Assembly: GCA_963783965.1 (NCBI GenBank)
Contig: CAWAPQ010000010.1
Coordinates: 122,758-186,757, forward strand
Direction of reading: 5' to 3'
Length of the DNA stretch: 64,000 nt
Source of the DNA: Bog-473 sp963783965
GTDB taxonomy: Bacteria > Actinomycetota > Acidimicrobiia > Acidimicrobiales > RAAP-2
How positions within the stretch are numbered: the stretch's first letter is position 1; each line of letters opens with the position of its first letter. A program made the position numbers and the translations under genes. Positions 8,657 through 16,100 of this stretch are shown here, piece after piece. The notes beneath the pieces were generated by a model, which saw nothing but the letters and a program-made list of their open reading frames with translations, did not search any database and was not told the DNA's origin.

Positions 8657-9931
8657 CTAGAGGTCGAAGAGGATGCGCAGCGCCTCGACGAGCCGCTCGC
8701 CGCGGGGCGTGCCCGCCGTCTCCTTCAAGAGCATGGTCGGTTCGTGCAGCATTTTGGCCAGGGCGGCCCGCGTGGCGGCGTCCACGTGGTCCCACTCCTC
8801 CTCGCTGAGGTCGGCCAGCTGGGCCCGGTGCCCCTCCAGCTCGGCGACCCGCAGCGTCTCGAGGCGGGACCGCAGGGACGCGATGATCGGCGCAGCACCC
8901 CGCTGGCGGCTGGCGCTGCGGTAGCGGTCCACCTCGGCGGCCACGATGCCCCGGGCGGCCACCGACTCCTCCGCGCGGTCGCCCAACGCCCGGGCCACGG
9001 AGGCGCTGAGGGTGTCCATGTCGAGGAGCGTCACGCCGCCGCGCGCGGCCACTGCGGGGTCCACGTTGCGCGGAACCCCGAGGTCGATCACCAGCAGTGG
9101 TCCTCGGACCCCGGCGAAGTCCGCTTCACTCAGGACGTGGGACTCGGCCGCCACGGCGCTCAACACGACATCGGCGTCGGCCAGTTCACCGGCGACGCGC
9201 CCGAGCGACGCCGCCCGCATTTCGAAGGATTGCGTCGCCGCCTGGCGCACCAGGTCGCGCGCCCGCTCCGCCGATCGATTCACGACCACGACCCGTTGTG
9301 GCGCGTCCTCCGGCGCAATGTCCGACAGGGCCCGGCAGACGCCGAGGCCCATCTCGCCCGCGCCGACGACCACCACGCGAGCGCCGCGCAACCCGGCCTG
9401 GTCCTCCCCGCGGGCGACGGTCACCGCGGCATAGGCGAACGAGGTGGTGCCCTTCGAGATGCCGGTCTCGGTCCGTACCCGCTTGCCCGTCTGCAGCGCA
9501 TGACGGAAGAGGGCGGAGAGGACGGGGCCGCAGGTGCCTTCTTCCTGTGCCCGCTCGAAGGCGCGGCGCACCTGGCCGACCACCTCGGTCTCCCCGGTCA
9601 CCACCGACTCGAGCCCCGAGGTCACCGAGAACAGGTGCGAGGTCACGTCGTCGTCGAAGCGGACGGCGGCGTGGGCCGACAGATCCTCGACGGAAAGGTG
9701 GGACTGCTCGGAAAGGACGTCGTAGATTTCCGCCACGGCATCGTGGAAGCGGTCGACCACCGCGTACACCTCTGTCCGCAGGCAGGTCGAGAGCACGACC
9801 GCCTCCTGGACGTTGCGGCGGTTGTTCAGCGCGCGCAGCGTCTTGTGCAGTTCGGCGTCGGGGACGGCCGCGGCCTCGAGCAGCGGCAGTGGGGCCTGGG
9901 TGTGCTGGAGCCCTATGACGACGACGGACAC
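8657..9931 (-). CDS. hemA: Glutamyl-tRNA reductase
   Basis: A 424-residue NADPH-dependent enzyme that reduces glutamyl-tRNA to glutamate-1-semialdehyde, the first committed and usually regulated step of C5 heme synthesis. The catalytic cysteine is in VVLSTCLRTEVYAV; most homologues have Asn after that Cys and this one has Leu. The nucleotide-binding VVVVGAGEMGLGVCRAL motif is near residue 190. The start is GTG at 9931. It is preceded by rex, an arrangement also seen in the Streptomyces rex-hemACD operon. Confidence 0.96.
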   Translation of the reverse strand: MSVVVIGLQHTQAPLPLLEAAAVPDAELHKTLRALNNRRNVQEAVVLSTCLRTEVYAVVDRFHDAVAEIYDVLSEQSHLSVEDLSAHAAVRFDDDVTSHLFSVTSGLESVVTGETEVVGQVRRAFERAQEEGTCGPVLSALFRHALQTGKRVRTETGISKGTTSFAYAAVTVARGEDQAGLRGARVVVVGAGEMGLGVCRALSDIAPEDAPQRVVVVNRSAERARDLVRQAATQSFEMRAASLGRVAGELADADVVLSAVAAESHVLSEADFAGVRGPLLVIDLGVPRNVDPAVAARGGVTLLDMDTLSASVARALGDRAEESVAARGIVAAEVDRYRSASRQRGAAPIIASLRSRLETLRVAELEGHRAQLADLSEEEWDHVDAATRAALAKMLHEPTMLLKETAGTPRGERLVEALRILFDL

Positions 9932-10010
9932 TCGGTTCCTTCCTGGGTCGGTTCACAATTGTGCCCGTCCCGCCCTACAGAGTGCCAGTCGCAGCCGGCG
10001 CGCCCGGCCG

Positions 10011-10745
10011 TCAGGCCAATTCCGAACGTTGTGAGAGCCCGACGGACCCCATCATGGGCGCGGGTGCCCCTTCCCGACCGGGCTCCTCCCCGCGGGCCCG
10101 GTAGAACCCGAGGACCTGGAGCTCAATTGACAGGTCCACGTAGCGGAGATGGACCGTGGACGGCACGGTGAGCACCCGCGGGGCGAAGTTGAGCAACGAC
10201 GTCACCCCGGCGCGGATCAAGAGGTCGGCCACCCCCTGGGCGGCCCAGCCCGGTGTCGTGATGACGCCGATGTCCGGGCAGTCCGCGGGGCGCAGGCCGG
10301 CGATCTCGTCCATGTGGCGGACCCGGATGCCCCGGATCTCCTCGCCCACCACCGCGGGATCGACGTCGAAGAGCGAGGTGACCTGGCAGCCCCGTGAGGC
10401 GAACCCGGCCGAATTCGTGAGGGCGCGACCCAGATTGCCGATGCCCACCACGGCCACCGACCAGTTCTGGTCCACGCCGAGCGCACGGTCGATCTGTGCG
10501 ATGAGGAATTCGGGGTCGTATCCGGAGCCCCGGGTGCCGAACGAGCCCAGGAGCGAGAGGTCCTTGCGCACCTTGGCCGCGTTGACGCGGGCGAGGTCCG
10601 CCAGCTGCTCGGAGGACACCGTCCTGGTGCCGCTGCGCACCAGTTCGAGCAGGAGCCGCTGGTAGATCGGCAGCCGCAGCACCGTCGCCTCGGGAATCCG
10701 CCTCGGAGGCACGGACACGTCGGAACTCCGCCGCTCGTCGTTCAC
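10011..10745 (-). CDS. rex: Redox-sensing transcriptional repressor Rex
   Basis: A 244-residue repressor that leaves DNA when NADH binds. Residues about 10-80 are the winged helix (IPEATVLRLPIYQRLLLEL, LADLARVNAAKVRKDLSLLGSFG). Residues about 85-210 are the Rossmann domain with VVGIGNLGRAL. The proline/glycine-rich tail after residue 215 is variable. The GTG at 10745 (VNDERR) is the likeliest start; earlier starts fall in the upstream SAM-hydrolase gene. In Streptomyces Rex controls its own hem operon and respiratory genes, so the same feedback is likely. I could not find a convincing Rex operator in the 70 bases upstream. Confidence 0.93.
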   Translation of the reverse strand: MNDERRSSDVSVPPRRIPEATVLRLPIYQRLLLELVRSGTRTVSSEQLADLARVNAAKVRKDLSLLGSFGTRGSGYDPEFLIAQIDRALGVDQNWSVAVVGIGNLGRALTNSAGFASRGCQVTSLFDVDPAVVGEEIRGIRVRHMDEIAGLRPADCPDIGVITTPGWAAQGVADLLIRAGVTSLLNFAPRVLTVPSTVHLRYVDLSIELQVLGFYRARGEEPGREGAPAPMMGSVGLSQRSELA

Positions 10746-10815
10746 TGGGTCGGATGGTACCGAGGCGGCTCCCGGCGGCACCAAACCGCCTGCCGGTGCC
10801 GTCAGAAGTCGCCCC

Positions 10816-11709
10816 TCACCAGGCCAGAACGAGCAACTCGCCTGCGGCCACATTCAGCCAGGCGGCCGCAGACGCCTCGCCGGCCACCACGGCGAGATGC
10901 CCGTTGGCGTCGACCAGCAGGCCGAACTCCCCTTGCTCGAGCTGACCGAACGCATCGACACAGCGCAGCTGGACGCCGTCGGGAACCAGCGAGTGCGGCA
11001 ATCCGTCGGGCGCCTCGCGCCCGGATTCGACCCTGGCCGCCAACTCGATGCGCCCGGTCAAGGGGATGCCGGCGACGCGGGCGTCGGCCACGGTCGCCGC
11101 CAATTGCAGGTTGCCGAACCGGTCCACCCAGGTGACCTCGGTGCGCAGACAGACGCGGCCGTCGTGCAGGCGGCCTTCCTCGACGACGCCGCCGATCAGG
11201 CGGACCAGCGACGCCGGGTCGACCGGCTCTCCCAAGTCCTCGAGCGCGACACCGGTGCAGAGCGCGGCGACGGCCGGCGCGAACAGATCACGCCCGTCGA
11301 AGGTCGAACCCCGGTCGGGTGGTGCCGGTTGGCGCGCCAACGTCACGACGCGGGCGACCGGCGCCTCGGCCGCGGCCTCCGCTGCGGCGACCAGCAGCCC
11401 GTTGTCGGGGCCGACGAAGGCCAGGGACGCGCCGGAGGGCAGCGCGACCCGCAAGGCGATGCCGCGTCGCTCCGTGCCGACTCCGGGGTCGACGACGGCG
11501 AGCACCACGCCGGATCCGAGGTGCGGCACCGCTCGCACCAAGGTGTGGCTCCCAGCGCGCACGTCGAAGGGCGGGATGTGATGCGTCAGGTCGATGACCG
11601 TGGTTCCCGGGGCGCGGGCGGCGATGACCGCGTGCACGACGCCGGCGAACTCGTCGGCGGTTCCGAAGTCGGAGAGGAAGAAGACGGTGCGCAGCGGCTC
11701 ACTCGTCAC
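10816..11709 (-). CDS. SAM hydrolase (DUF62 / SAM hydroxide adenosyltransferase family)
   Basis: A 297-residue member of the DUF62 family, which includes SAM hydroxide adenosyltransferases and the rarer fluorinase and chlorinase. Visible motifs are FLSDFGTADEFAGVV at the N-terminus, VVDPGVGTERRGIAL, FVGPDNGLL and FDGRDLFAP, so the adenosine/methionine site is intact. Nothing suggests a halogenase rather than the common hydrolase. It ends 70 bases before rex and starts 8 bases after proC. Confidence 0.85.
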   Translation of the reverse strand: MTSEPLRTVFFLSDFGTADEFAGVVHAVIAARAPGTTVIDLTHHIPPFDVRAGSHTLVRAVPHLGSGVVLAVVDPGVGTERRGIALRVALPSGASLAFVGPDNGLLVAAAEAAAEAPVARVVTLARQPAPPDRGSTFDGRDLFAPAVAALCTGVALEDLGEPVDPASLVRLIGGVVEEGRLHDGRVCLRTEVTWVDRFGNLQLAATVADARVAGIPLTGRIELAARVESGREAPDGLPHSLVPDGVQLRCVDAFGQLEQGEFGLLVDANGHLAVVAGEASAAAWLNVAAGELLVLAW

Positions 11710-11717
11710 GTCGACAC

Positions 11718-12533
11718 TCAGCGCTGCAGGTTGCGCGATCGCTCGGTGGCGGCCGCGACGGCCTCCATGAAGGCCGAGCGCACGGCGCGGGCCTCCAGGG
11801 TCCGGATGCCGGCGGCGGTCGTCCCCGCAGGGGAGGTCACCATGGCGCGCAGCGCTTCGGGGTCCCGGCCCGTCTCCCGCAACAGGGCGGCGGAGCCGCG
11901 CATGGTCTCGACCACGAGGGTCCGGCTCACCTCGCGCGTCAGCCCCATCTGCACGCCCGACTCAATGAGGGCCTCGGCGACCAGGAAGAAGTAGGCCGGG
12001 CCCGAGCCGGACAGCCCGGTCACCGCGTCCTGCAGCCGCTCGGGCAGGCGCACCACCGTCCCGACCGCCGAGAGCACGTCCTCGGCCCAGGCCAGGTCCT
12101 GCGAGGTGGCGAAGGACCCGCCGGAGATGGCGGTCACGCCGGCACCCACGAGGGCGGGCGTGTTGGGCATCGCCCGCACCACCGCAGGCTCGCCGCCCAG
12201 CGCGGCTTCCAGTCGCGCCGAGGGCACGCCGGCGACAATGGAGAGCAGGCGCGTCACCCCGGTGACGCCCAGCGCCCGGCACGCACCCTCGGCGACGTCG
12301 GGCTTCACCGCGAGGACGGCGCCCGCGATCCGCTCGCCGCCGTCCTGGAGGAGCCCGGCCTCGGGCGCCGGCAGGGTGCGTACTCCCGGGAACGCCTCTG
12401 CCAGCTCGCCGCGGCGTTCGGCCTCCGGTTCCACCACGACCACGTCCGACGGCTCGCCCCAGCCGGAACGCAGCAGGCCACCGAGGAGAGCACTCCCCAT
12501 CTTCCCGCCACCGACGATGAGCAGGTTGGGCAC
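11718..12533 (-). CDS. proC: Pyrroline-5-carboxylate reductase
   Basis: A 271-residue NAD(P)H enzyme catalysing the last step of proline synthesis. The N-terminal Rossmann motif is LLIVGGGKMGSALLGGL, and the C-terminal substrate helix region reads TSPAGTTAAGIRTLEARAVR. The length is normal. It lies 33 bases after the YbjN-like gene in the same direction, in line with a long actinobacterial convoy. Confidence 0.95.
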   Translation of the reverse strand: MPNLLIVGGGKMGSALLGGLLRSGWGEPSDVVVVEPEAERRGELAEAFPGVRTLPAPEAGLLQDGGERIAGAVLAVKPDVAEGACRALGVTGVTRLLSIVAGVPSARLEAALGGEPAVVRAMPNTPALVGAGVTAISGGSFATSQDLAWAEDVLSAVGTVVRLPERLQDAVTGLSGSGPAYFFLVAEALIESGVQMGLTREVSRTLVVETMRGSAALLRETGRDPEALRAMVTSPAGTTAAGIRTLEARAVRSAFMEAVAAATERSRNLQR

Positions 12534-12566
12534 GGCCGCGACGTTACCGAGCGCGCGGGCGTCGCG

Positions 12567-13058
12567 TTAGCGGCGGGGGCGGCGTCGGTAGGTCGAGGGG
12601 TGGGCCAGGGTCATGGCCGTCGGGAAGTGGTCGTCGGTGTAGACGACCGACGCCCCGGCAATGCGGTCCAGCTCGTCGTCGTCGATGAGGCGGGCCGGCA
12701 CCCGGCCGACCAGGTAGACGGCGTCCTCGGGGCCCAGCGCGAACGACATGCCGAAGAGCTGACTGTTGCAGCGCAGGAGGTAGGCGAAGACCTCCTCCTT
12801 GTGCTCCTCGGGCGCGGGCATGAACTGCGCCTCGTGCCACAGCGTGCGCTGCTTGAGCGTGAACCAGACGGTGATGAAGTCCTTCTCGTCGCCCTTGAAG
12901 CGGAGATACCACTGGAACGACGCGGTGCGGTCGGTCACCTCCTGGCGCTCGGCTGCCACCAGGGGCCCGTCCGCCGCCAGCTCGCGCGCCGCCCAGGCGT
13001 CGATGCAGGCGACCGCGGCCGCCATCTCCTCGTCAGCGGGAAGGTCGACGATCGGCAC
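12567..13058 (-). CDS. YbjN domain-containing protein
   Basis: A 163-residue protein with the YbjN fold, a type III secretion chaperone-like fold found in putative sensory regulators. Core segments are FQWYLRFKGDEKDFITVWFTLKQRTLWHEAQFMPAP and YLLRCNSQLFGMSFALGPEDAVYLVGRVP. A YbjN-domain gene beside mshA is also known in mycobacteria, so a link to mycothiol or the cell envelope is plausible but unproven. It has no catalytic motif. Confidence 0.8.
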   Translation of the reverse strand: MPIVDLPADEEMAAAVACIDAWAARELAADGPLVAAERQEVTDRTASFQWYLRFKGDEKDFITVWFTLKQRTLWHEAQFMPAPEEHKEEVFAYLLRCNSQLFGMSFALGPEDAVYLVGRVPARLIDDDELDRIAGASVVYTDDHFPTAMTLAHPSTYRRRPRR

Positions 13059-13091
13059 GGCGCAGGGGTCGGTCGGCCGGGCGCGGTGCGC

Positions 13092-14348
13092 TCAGCCGCA
13101 CTCGACGAGGCGGCCCGCGGCCAGCTCGTCGTGCAGCTCGACCAAGGTGCGCGCCGCCGCCCGCCAGGTATACCGGCGAGCCCGCAGCACCGATGCGGTG
13201 GAGAGCCGCTCGGCCGCCAGCGGCTCGTCAAAGACCGTGCGCACCGCAGCGGCGTAGGCCACGGGGTCCGGGTCGTCCACGAGGTAGCCGGTGTGCCCGT
13301 GGTCGACCAGCGTGGTCAGTCCGCCGACGGCCGAGGCGACGACCGGTGTCCCGCAGGCGGCGGCCTCCAGCGCCACCAACCCGAAGGACTCGGAGCGACT
13401 GGGCACGATGCAGACGTCGGCCGCCCGGTAGTACGACGAGAGCAGCTCGTGCGGCTGGGGCGCGACGAAGTGCACGCGCTCGCGCACGCCGCGGGCGTCG
13501 GCCTCGTCGTACAGGCCCTGCAACGACTTCTCTCCGTGGGGGCCGCTGGGGCCACCGACCACCACGAGCCGGTAGGGCTCGCCGCCGCGCTCGCACAGCT
13601 CGGCCAGTGTCTCGATGGCCACGTCGGCCCGCTTGAGCGGCTGGATCCTCCCGACGAAGAGGAGGAGCCGCCCGCCGAGCGGCAGACCGAGGGCGCGGCG
13701 GGCTTGCGGCCTGTGGCCCGGACCGAAGAAGGCGTGGTCCACGCCGGGCGGCACGATGCGGATGCGTCCGGGCTCGCCGCCGTAGAGGGATGCGATCTGG
13801 TCGGCCTCCACCGTGCAGGAGGCCAGCACGGCGTCGGAGCAGTCGATGATGGACGCCTCGGCCTCGGCCCGGCGGTGGGGCATGTCGGCCTCCACCTCCT
13901 CGGGCATGGATTCGGCCTTGACCCGGTCGAGGGTGTGGAAGGTGCACACCAGCGGCAGGTTGCGCTCGTGTTTGATCACGTGACCGGACAACCCCGACAG
14001 CCAGTAATTGGCGTGGACCGAGGTGTACGGCAATTCGCCCGCCACGGTCGCGGCCGTCATGCGGTCGAGCACGCCCGCCGTGAACTCGTCGACCACGGCG
14101 GGGAGCGACTCCTTGGGCAGGACGTCGAGCGGTCCGGCCGGGACGTGGTGGACCCGCAGGCCGGGCTCGACATGGACGACGGGCGGGAGGTCGGGCGACC
14201 AGGCCCTCGTGAAGACGTCGCAGGTGACGCCGGAGCGGGCCAGGGCCGCGGTCAGTTCCCGCACGTAGACGTTCATGCCGCCGCCGTCGCCCGTGCCCGG
14301 CTGGGCCAGGGGGGACGTGTGGAGAGAGAGGACTGCGAGCCGGCGCAT
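13092..14348 (-). CDS. mshA: D-inositol-3-phosphate glycosyltransferase (mycothiol synthesis, MshA)
   Basis: A 418-residue GT-B glycosyltransferase that joins UDP-GlcNAc to 1-L-myo-inositol-1-phosphate, the first step of mycothiol, the actinobacterial glutathione equivalent. The N-terminus has the glycine-rich GTGDGGGMNVYVREL loop. The C-terminal nucleotide-sugar site has LFVGRIQPLKRAD and the E-x7-E motif in SRSESFGLVALEAAACGTP. MshA is favoured over generic GT4 enzymes because HANYWLSG and TFHTLDRVKAE match MshA and because a YbjN gene follows it. It is the first gene of the minus-strand convoy. Confidence 0.88.
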   Translation of the reverse strand: MRRLAVLSLHTSPLAQPGTGDGGGMNVYVRELTAALARSGVTCDVFTRAWSPDLPPVVHVEPGLRVHHVPAGPLDVLPKESLPAVVDEFTAGVLDRMTAATVAGELPYTSVHANYWLSGLSGHVIKHERNLPLVCTFHTLDRVKAESMPEEVEADMPHRRAEAEASIIDCSDAVLASCTVEADQIASLYGGEPGRIRIVPPGVDHAFFGPGHRPQARRALGLPLGGRLLLFVGRIQPLKRADVAIETLAELCERGGEPYRLVVVGGPSGPHGEKSLQGLYDEADARGVRERVHFVAPQPHELLSSYYRAADVCIVPSRSESFGLVALEAAACGTPVVASAVGGLTTLVDHGHTGYLVDDPDPVAYAAAVRTVFDEPLAAERLSTASVLRARRYTWRAAARTLVELHDELAAGRLVECG

Positions 14349-14415
14349 GGCGGTCAGAGCCTACCGGCGGTCGGGAAAATCGCTCCGGCCAGGCCCGGGA
14401 GGTGCGCCAGGGCGG

Positions 14416-14871
14416 TCAAGCAGAGGCGCGCTCGGCCGGACCGGGGGGCTCGGCCGGGACAGGCGGCACGACGGAGGCGACCGTGGATCCGGCACCGGCC
14501 GGGGCCTGCTCGCCCCGCTCGTCCTCGTGCTCACGGCGGAAGGAGAGGTAGATCCGCACGAGGGCCTGCTTCTGCTCCTCGCTGATGGACTGGTCGGCCA
14601 TGATGGCCCGTGTCAGGTCGGGTGAGCCCGACGGGGGCTCGAGGATCCCGGCCTGCACGTAGAGGGTCTCGGCGGAGATGCGCAGTGCCTTGGCGATCTG
14701 CTGGAGGATCTCGGCCGAGGGCCGGCGCAGCCCGCGCTCAATCTGGCTCAGGTACGGATTGGAGATCCCCGCCAGCTCGGACAGCCTCCGCAACGAGAGC
14801 CGGGCCGAACCACGTTGTTCACGGATGAAGGACCCCAGATCGAGCCAGCGGTCTTTGGGGTCCGTGCTCAC
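14416..14871 (-). CDS. XRE-family helix-turn-helix transcriptional regulator
   Basis: A 151-residue regulator with one N-terminal Cro/C1 HTH: LGSFIREQRGSARLSLRRLSELAGISNPYLSQIERGLRRPSAEIL (residues about 10-55). A helical segment (SISEEQKQALVRIYLSFRREH) and a Pro/Ala-rich tail follow. The GTG at 14871 is the start; the longer frame upstream only mirrors sod on the other strand. It faces divergent superoxide dismutase across 165 bases, so it might regulate sod or itself. Effector unknown. Confidence 0.83.
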   Translation of the reverse strand: MSTDPKDRWLDLGSFIREQRGSARLSLRRLSELAGISNPYLSQIERGLRRPSAEILQQIAKALRISAETLYVQAGILEPPSGSPDLTRAIMADQSISEEQKQALVRIYLSFRREHEDERGEQAPAGAGSTVASVVPPVPAEPPGPAERASA

Positions 14872-14965
14872 TCTTGCAAGCGTACCGCCGGAGCGGGATG
14901 CGGCGGGGATCATGCCCGCCGGTGTGGGGCCTCCGGGCCCAGCTCGTATGGCCGTTGGATCCTCG

Positions 14966-14991
14966 GTTGGGATCTCGCCCCCTTCGGGTAT
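14966..14991 (+). promoter_or_regulatory. SigB/SigF-like promoter upstream of superoxide dismutase
   Basis: GTTG at 14966-14969, a 16-base spacer, then GGGTAT at 14986-14991. This is close to the GTTT-N14-16-GGGTAT consensus of actinobacterial general-stress sigma factors. It ends 45 bases before the sod ATG, a sensible leader length with its own AGGAGA ribosome site. Confidence 0.5.
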
Positions 14992-15036
14992 GGTCACCAC
15001 GCAGCAGCACGACGACCACCACCCAGGAGATTCGCC

Positions 15037-15651
15037 ATGGCCGACTACACCCTCCCAGACCTGCCGTACGACTACGCCGCACTGGAGCCGCACGTCTCGG
15101 CCCAGATCATGGAGCTCCATCACGACAAGCACCATGCCGCGTACGTGACCGGCGCCAACCAGACGCTCGAGAAGCTCGCCGCCGCCCGCGACAAGGACGA
15201 CTTCGGCGCCATTGTGGGGCTCGAGAAGACGCTGGCCTTCCACATCTCGGGCCACGTGCTGCACTCCATCTTCTGGAAGAACCAGAGCCCCGACGGCGGC
15301 GACAAGCCCGATGGCGCGCTCGGGTCGGCCCTCGACGAGAACTTCGGATCGTTCGACAAGTTCAAGGCGCACTTCACCCAGGCCACCTCCACCATTCAGG
15401 GCTCGGGCTGGGGCGTGCTGGCCTACGAGCCGCTGGCCGGTCGCCTCACCGTCGAGCAGGTCTACGACCACCAGGGCAATGTCGGGAACGGCTCCGTCCC
15501 GCTCCTCGTCTTCGACGCCTGGGAGCACGCCTTCTACCTGCAGTACAAGAACGTGAAGGCCGACTTCTTCGCCGCGTTGTGGAACGTCGTCAACTGGCCC
15601 GACGTGGCCAGTCGCCTCGACGCCGCCAAGAAGCTCACGATCCCGGGCTGA
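15037..15651 (+). CDS. sodA: Superoxide dismutase (Fe/Mn)
   Basis: A 204-residue cytosolic Fe/Mn superoxide dismutase. Metal ligands are visible in MELHHDKHHAAYV (first His), LAFHISGHVLHSIFW (second His) and FDAWEHAFYLQY (Asp and His). The ATG at 15037 has AGGAGA upstream. The sequence does not settle Fe against Mn; the SPDGGDKPDG loop is typical of actinobacterial enzymes. Divergent from an XRE regulator and preceded by a stress-type promoter. Confidence 0.95.
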   Translation: MADYTLPDLPYDYAALEPHVSAQIMELHHDKHHAAYVTGANQTLEKLAAARDKDDFGAIVGLEKTLAFHISGHVLHSIFWKNQSPDGGDKPDGALGSALDENFGSFDKFKAHFTQATSTIQGSGWGVLAYEPLAGRLTVEQVYDHQGNVGNGSVPLLVFDAWEHAFYLQYKNVKADFFAALWNVVNWPDVASRLDAAKKLTIPG

Positions 15652-15673
15652 ACGCCGGGGAACCCCGTCCTGA

Positions 15674-15862
15674 TCAGGCCAGGGTCAGGTGCTGCTCGCA
15701 GAGGCTCCGGGTGGGGTCACGCTCCAGCTCGGCATCGAGGACAGGCGCACCGCACGTCTCGCACTGCCCGTAGACGCCTTCGCTGAGGCGCTCGAGGGCC
15801 GTGTCCACGCCGTCGAGGACGGCGGCGGCCCGGGTCAGCTCTGCTTCGTAGCGCTCTTCCAC
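15674..15862 (-). CDS. TraR/DksA-type zinc-finger protein
   Basis: A small protein (62 residues from the GTG at 15862; a GTG at 15904 would add 14). It has the DksA C-terminal pattern ALERLSEGVYGQCETCGAPVLDAELERDPTRSLCEQH. The finger is CxxC followed by CxxH rather than four cysteines. The N-terminal coiled coil is short, so it may act as a minimal secondary-channel RNA polymerase regulator. It is convergent with sod and diverges from the large stress regulator. Confidence 0.72.
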   Translation of the reverse strand: MEERYEAELTRAAAVLDGVDTALERLSEGVYGQCETCGAPVLDAELERDPTRSLCEQHLTLA

Positions 15863-16100
15863 GAACGAGCAGGGTAGCGCCCGATCGTGTCTGCGGTGGA
15901 CCACGGCCGGGCCGGCCGGACGCCCAGCTTGTTTAGGGGTTGCAACGCAGGGGCACAACTACCGCAACCGGCATGAACGGTCCCAACTTCCGGGGGGAGG
16001 GCTCACGGCGGAAAAGAGCGCTGTCGACACGCTGAGCGCACCTGGCACGCGCCGATTCCCGGCCACCACGACGTCCGTCGGCCAGGCCCGCCGGTTCCTC

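Noticed and set aside
9954..9963. CACAATTGTG palindrome between rex and hemA as a Rex operator
   Set aside because: Rex sites read TTGTGAA-N4-TTCACAA; here the half-sites are back to back in the wrong order, so I do not call it.
7811..10171. Long + strand frame opposite hemC and hemA
   Set aside because: Same antisense-shadow reason; hemC and hemA are unambiguous.
10816..11709. DUF62 gene as a fluorinase or chlorinase
   Set aside because: No halogenase-specific insertion is visible and the context is housekeeping; the common SAM hydrolase is far likelier.
12600..14585. Long + strand frame opposite ybjN-like and mshA
   Set aside because: Composition is shadow-like and both opposite genes have clear motifs.
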